From positions 1-44,496 of the forward strand of contig CAMIYB010000009.1 of assembly GCA_946402945.1 (NCBI GenBank): DNA of 44,496 nt, read 5' to 3'. Positions 41,279-44,496 of this stretch are shown here, one piece after another; the first letter of the stretch is position 1, and every line of letters begins with the position of its first letter. Origin of the DNA: an uncultured Bacteroidales bacterium. Its GTDB lineage: Bacteria; Bacteroidota; Bacteroidia; Bacteroidales; UBA932. The position numbers were made by a program, and so were the translations under genes. The notes below the pieces were generated by a model. It was not told where the DNA came from, did not search any database, and saw only the letters and a list, made by a program, of their open reading frames with translations.

Positions 41279-43944
41279 TTCTTCTTCTTTTCGAGATCCA
41301 GCACGCGGATATTGCGCAGTTTCAAGCCGTCGCCATGGCCGCAGAAGGAGATGTAGCCGCGCTCGCGGAACATGCCCGGATGGTTGCGGCCGTCCACCGT
41401 GTAGGGATTGTGGTTGCTGCCGTCAGGGGCGACATTGTGGCCCTTGCAGACTTTGCGCAGGTTGGCGTCAAGGATCACCTCGCCGTTGACCGTGCACTTG
41501 ATGCGGTCGCCTTCCACGCGGATTTCTTCGGTGGACCATTCGCCGAGCGGCTTGTGGACCACGCGCTTGGCCGGGACGACGCCATAGGCCGAACCATGGA
41601 CCTGGTAGTCGTGGAGACCGGCGTACATCGGGGCGTCATGGTCGAGAATCTGGCATTCGCACATGGCTTCGAAGGCCGCATCCACGCCCATCGGGGTACG
41701 GATGCCCACGCCGTTGTTGACGCCTTCCCGCAGGAAGCAGAACTCGAAGCGGAACACGAAATTGCGGTATTCCTTGACGGTGTAGAGGTTGCCCGTGGCG
41801 CCATAGCCGGCGGAGACGTAGATGGCGCCGTTGACGGGCGTGTATCCATCCTTGTCGCCCTGCCACTTGTCGAGCGACGTACCGTCGAAGAGGATCTCGA
41901 AGCCCTGGGCGGCCTCGTCGGCGGGCAGGACGAAGATCGGGGACGGCTCGGCGTCGGCAAGCAAGCCGTTGATCTGGTCGATGGCATAACCGTCATCTGC
42001 ACGGCCGCGGGCGGCATAGATGGCCTTGGCCTTCTCCAGATACTCCTTGTAATGGGCATAGTCGATTTCCTCGTCGGTCTTGGCGGCGATGTTCCGCACG
42101 GCGTCGGCAGCCGCGATGGAGGCATTGCTGTCGAGGTAGGAACCGGCCAGGAGGAAAGATTTCATCGTGGGCATCGCGGCCAGGGCGGAGAGAGCCTTGG
42201 CTCGGAAACCGGCATCGTCGCTGCGGCTGAGCGCGGTGGCGATTTCGTAGCGGCGCTTGTCATAGTCGGGCTCATAGCGGCTGACCAGTTCGACATAACG
42301 GCCGAGGAGGGCGTTCTTCTCGGGCGCCGTCTTGCTCAGGCGGAGCAGTTCGGGCGCAGCGGCGGCATTGTCAATCGCCATCAGGGCGTTGCGCGCTTCG
42401 GGACGGGCGCCGTTGGCGGAGAGTTTGGCCACGGCTTCCGGCGTGCCGCTCTGGGCCAGGGCCGGATAAAAACGCTCGGGATTGATGGACGTGCGGATGC
42501 AGGCGGCCGCCTGGGCATACTGTCCGGCCGGATCCAGCGTACGCAGGGCATTGGCATAGGCCTTCTGCAGAGGGGCGACGTCGACGGCGGGGGCTTCATC
42601 CAGCAGTTTCGCCACATCCTTTGCCACCTTCTCGTCACTGAGGGCGGGCAGGACGCGCAGGCCGGCGGCATGGACGGCGGCATCTTCCGAACGGACCATG
42701 TCAATGGCCTGCGGGGCCACTTCCGTCAGGTGGCGCCGGCCGGCCAGGGCCAGCAGGCCTTCGTTGCCGGGATGGGCCTCGATGGTCTCGCGGAGGGCGG
42801 GACGGATGTCGGCAGGCACCCGCTCCAGCGCCTGGAACGCATCCTGGTTGCCGGCGGCGGCCAGTTCCAGCAGGATGTCGGTCTGGCCCTGGCGGCCGGC
42901 GGCGGCAATGGCTTCCGGCGAGCCCTTCTGGGCCTCGGAGCGGACGGTCTGACGCAGCACATTGTTGCATCCGGCCCAATAAAGGAGGTCTTCAGCGGCC
43001 TCGGGGTTCAGTTTCTTGAAACGCTTGGCGGCACGACCGGCCACCGCCTCGGCGCCCAGGGCCTTTCCGGCCTCTTCCAGGCAGGCCGCGCGATAGTCGC
43101 GGGCCGGGTCGGCGAGGATCTTATCCACCAGCGGAAGGGCCTTTTTCGCGGGCTGTGCCGTGAGCAGAATCCCCGTTGCAGTGGTCCTCAGGGGGACATT
43201 ATCACGCTTGAGCAGTTCCTTGGCACCCTTGAGGGCGACGGCGGTCTTGCCGTCCGCGGCCAGGGTCTGGAGCAGACGGGCGTAATCGACCGGCGACTTC
43301 TCCTGCAGCAGGGGCGCGGAGGCCTCGCTGCCGATGACGCCAAGAGCCTGCAGCACACCGGGTTCCGCCTCCCAGCCCAGAAGGACGGGCTCGGCGCTCC
43401 GCAGACCGCGCTTGGCGGCGGCAGCGGCCAGGAGATTGTGGTCGGCCTTCCCTTCACGGACCAGCGTCAGGATGGCGTCATCGGCCTGCGGCAGGGCGGC
43501 CAGCGTAGCGAGGGCCGTCGGCGCGAGGGCCGGATCAGCGGCATAGGCGGAGAGTTTCGCGATATCGGACGGGCCGGCGATGCGGCTCAGGCAGGCCAGC
43601 AGGAAAGGTTTGCGCTCGGGCGCGGCCACGGCGATCGCCTGGTGGAAACCTTCGGCGACGGCGGCTTTGCGTTCGGTCTGTTCGGTTACATAGGTCACAA
43701 GGCCGTCCAGGGCATATTCCGCCAGGGACTGCGGCAGCAACTTGGCCGTCTCGGGGACGGAAGCCGGGGCCCATTTGGCCAGATCGGCGAGAGGTTCGAC
43801 GCGGGCGGCCGCATCGCGGGCGGGCAACTGGGCCAGGGCGTCGGCGACAATGGTATCGAGGGTGCGCTGACGGGCATCCTGCTGGGCGGAAACCAGGCCG
43901 GCCGTAAGGACCAGGCCAAGGAGGAGGGTAACTATCTTTTTCAT
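41275..43944 (-). CDS. Secreted HEAT-like repeat / DUF1080 (3-keto-glycoside hydrolase-type) protein
   Basis: Predicted 889-residue exported protein. A signal peptide (MKKIVTLLLGLVLTAGLVSAQQ) precedes about 640 residues of Ala-rich helical pairs that resemble HEAT/ARM repeats (LATLAALPQADDAILTLV, AAGLRVLPALSDEKVAKDV). Residues about 680-885 form a DUF1080 jelly-roll domain: GFEILFDGTSLDKWQG, NFVFRFEFCFLREGVNNGVGIRT, EWSTEEIRVEGDRIKCTVNGEVI and GYISFCGHGDGLKLRNIRV. DUF1080 proteins of Bacteroides act on 3-keto-glycosides; most are short, with only this domain. The fusion suggests a scaffold or binding surface added to the enzyme. It lies 3 nt after an oxidoreductase gene and overlaps the next. 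The first part could instead bind protein partners. Confidence 0.83.
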   Translation of the reverse strand: MKKIVTLLLGLVLTAGLVSAQQDARQRTLDTIVADALAQLPARDAAARVEPLADLAKWAPASVPETAKLLPQSLAEYALDGLVTYVTEQTERKAAVAEGFHQAIAVAAPERKPFLLACLSRIAGPSDIAKLSAYAADPALAPTALATLAALPQADDAILTLVREGKADHNLLAAAAAKRGLRSAEPVLLGWEAEPGVLQALGVIGSEASAPLLQEKSPVDYARLLQTLAADGKTAVALKGAKELLKRDNVPLRTTATGILLTAQPAKKALPLVDKILADPARDYRAACLEEAGKALGAEAVAGRAAKRFKKLNPEAAEDLLYWAGCNNVLRQTVRSEAQKGSPEAIAAAGRQGQTDILLELAAAGNQDAFQALERVPADIRPALRETIEAHPGNEGLLALAGRRHLTEVAPQAIDMVRSEDAAVHAAGLRVLPALSDEKVAKDVAKLLDEAPAVDVAPLQKAYANALRTLDPAGQYAQAAACIRTSINPERFYPALAQSGTPEAVAKLSANGARPEARNALMAIDNAAAAPELLRLSKTAPEKNALLGRYVELVSRYEPDYDKRRYEIATALSRSDDAGFRAKALSALAAMPTMKSFLLAGSYLDSNASIAAADAVRNIAAKTDEEIDYAHYKEYLEKAKAIYAARGRADDGYAIDQINGLLADAEPSPIFVLPADEAAQGFEILFDGTSLDKWQGDKDGYTPVNGAIYVSAGYGATGNLYTVKEYRNFVFRFEFCFLREGVNNGVGIRTPMGVDAAFEAMCECQILDHDAPMYAGLHDYQVHGSAYGVVPAKRVVHKPLGEWSTEEIRVEGDRIKCTVNGEVILDANLRKVCKGHNVAPDGSNHNPYTVDGRNHPGMFRERGYISFCGHGDGLKLRNIRVLDLEKKKK

Positions 43945-43947
43945 CGC

Positions 43948-44496
43948 TTACAGAATCATGGAGGCCCAGGGGGCACGCATCGGTTGGTCAATCAGGCGGT
44001 TGGCGGCTTCGTCGCGCACAAAGCGGCAGGTGGCCGGGTCGAAATCCAGGCTGCGGCCCAGACGCAGGGCGCAGGCGCCCATATTGACGACCGTGGCGCT
44101 GTGGAAGCCGATGATTTCATCGAGGGCGAAATGACGGCGGGTCTTCACGCAGTCGAGCCAGTCGATATTGCGCGGAGCCGGGTCGGGCATCTCGGCGATC
44201 TTGTCCATCACATTGGGGATGGTGCACTCGAAACCCTTGTACACCTTGCCCAGCGGGCCTTCGATATACGGAACCTTGCCCTTGCTCTCGCAACCCTCGC
44301 CTTCGAGGATGATGCGGCAGCCGTCGGCGTAGGTGTAGGTGATGCTGCGCCAGGTACCGACGGCGTCGGGATGCTGCTGCGGGGCGTCCACATCCACCCG
44401 GACGGGGAAGGTATCGTCCTTTCCGAGAATGTACTGCACCGGGTCGATGTAGTGCTGGCCCATGTCGCCCAGTCCGCCGCTCTCATAGTCCCAGTA
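43948..44496 (-). CDS. Gfo/Idh/MocA-family oxidoreductase, C-terminal part (runs off the window)
   Basis: About 182 C-terminal codons of an oxidoreductase whose start lies beyond base 44496. The visible part opens with YWDYESGGLGDMGQHYIDPVQYIL, the catalytic-region Gly-rich segment with the conserved GxH(x)2D-type pattern. WRSITYTYADGCRIILEGEG and GKVYKGFE follow as in the family's C-terminal beta sheet, and NIDWLDCVKTRRHFALDEIIGFHSATVVNMGACALRLGRSLDFDPAT closes the domain. It lies 3 nt before the HEAT/DUF1080 gene. Many homologues with this C-terminus carry a twin-arginine signal and act in the periplasm, but the N-terminus is not visible here. Confidence 0.85.
   Translation of the reverse strand, partial: YWDYESGGLGDMGQHYIDPVQYILGKDDTFPVRVDVDAPQQHPDAVGTWRSITYTYADGCRIILEGEGCESKGKVPYIEGPLGKVYKGFECTIPNVMDKIAEMPDPAPRNIDWLDCVKTRRHFALDEIIGFHSATVVNMGACALRLGRSLDFDPATCRFVRDEAANRLIDQPMRAPWASMIL

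Overview
The window is a gene-dense, roughly 60 % GC stretch of a Bacteroidota (Bacteroidales) chromosome. The evidence is two SusC/SusD outer-membrane glycan importers, many lipoproteins with DUF4998/DUF4988-type modules, TAnnTTTG (-7) promoter boxes, and menaquinone rather than ubiquinone genes. A high-GC gut or rumen lineage such as Alistipes or an uncultured relative would fit, but the genus is a guess. No tRNA, rRNA, CRISPR array, transposase or integrase was seen, and no gap between genes exceeds about 190 bp.

Region 1 (1-8085) is housekeeping. The 3' part of menG lies on the + strand. On the - strand a tight unit runs lepA > family-2 glycosyltransferase > menA > LamG/glycerophosphodiesterase lipoprotein. 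Divergent from lepA, a + strand unit holds a small secreted protein, a YqiA-like esterase and a lipoate-protein ligase.

Region 2 (8105-38824) is a large composite polysaccharide utilisation locus. Unit A (16469 down to 8105, - strand) is SusC1 > SusD1 > DUF4998/discoidin lipoprotein > GH99-like lipoprotein, with a divergent regulator on the + strand (16655-19504). Unit B (35998 down to 19501, - strand) is GH78 alpha-L-rhamnosidase > a second GH99-like lipoprotein > SusC2 > SusD2 > a second DUF4998 lipoprotein > DUF4988/collagen-like/discoidin lipoprotein > alpha/beta-hydrolase lipoprotein > SGNH-hydrolase lipoprotein > RpiB-like isomerase, with a second divergent regulator (36152-38824). The SusC/SusD/DUF4998 cores of A and B are duplicates that still share DNA blocks of 55 bp. 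Both regulators combine a periplasmic beta-propeller, Y_Y_Y domain and one membrane helix directly with a cytoplasmic AraC-type DNA-binding domain, with no histidine kinase or receiver. The model is binding and uptake by the SusCD lipoprotein complexes, backbone cleavage by the GH99-like enzymes, removal of rhamnose and probably acyl groups by GH78 and the two esterase-like lipoproteins, and sensing of the products in the periplasm. The target looks like an acylated, rhamnose-containing glycan; this is inference.

Region 3 (38841-44496, - strand) is Gfo/Idh/MocA oxidoreductase (partial) > HEAT-like/DUF1080 secreted protein > second Gfo/Idh/MocA oxidoreductase > sugar-porter MFS transporter, overlapping or nearly touching. 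This matches the gene content of the 3-keto-glycoside route of glycan breakdown.

The points most worth a second look are the GH99-like pair with an altered WNEW motif, the kinase-less membrane-spanning AraC regulators and the near-identical element in both divergent promoter regions, a strong terminator lying inside an opposite-strand coding region, and the HEAT/DUF1080 fusion.
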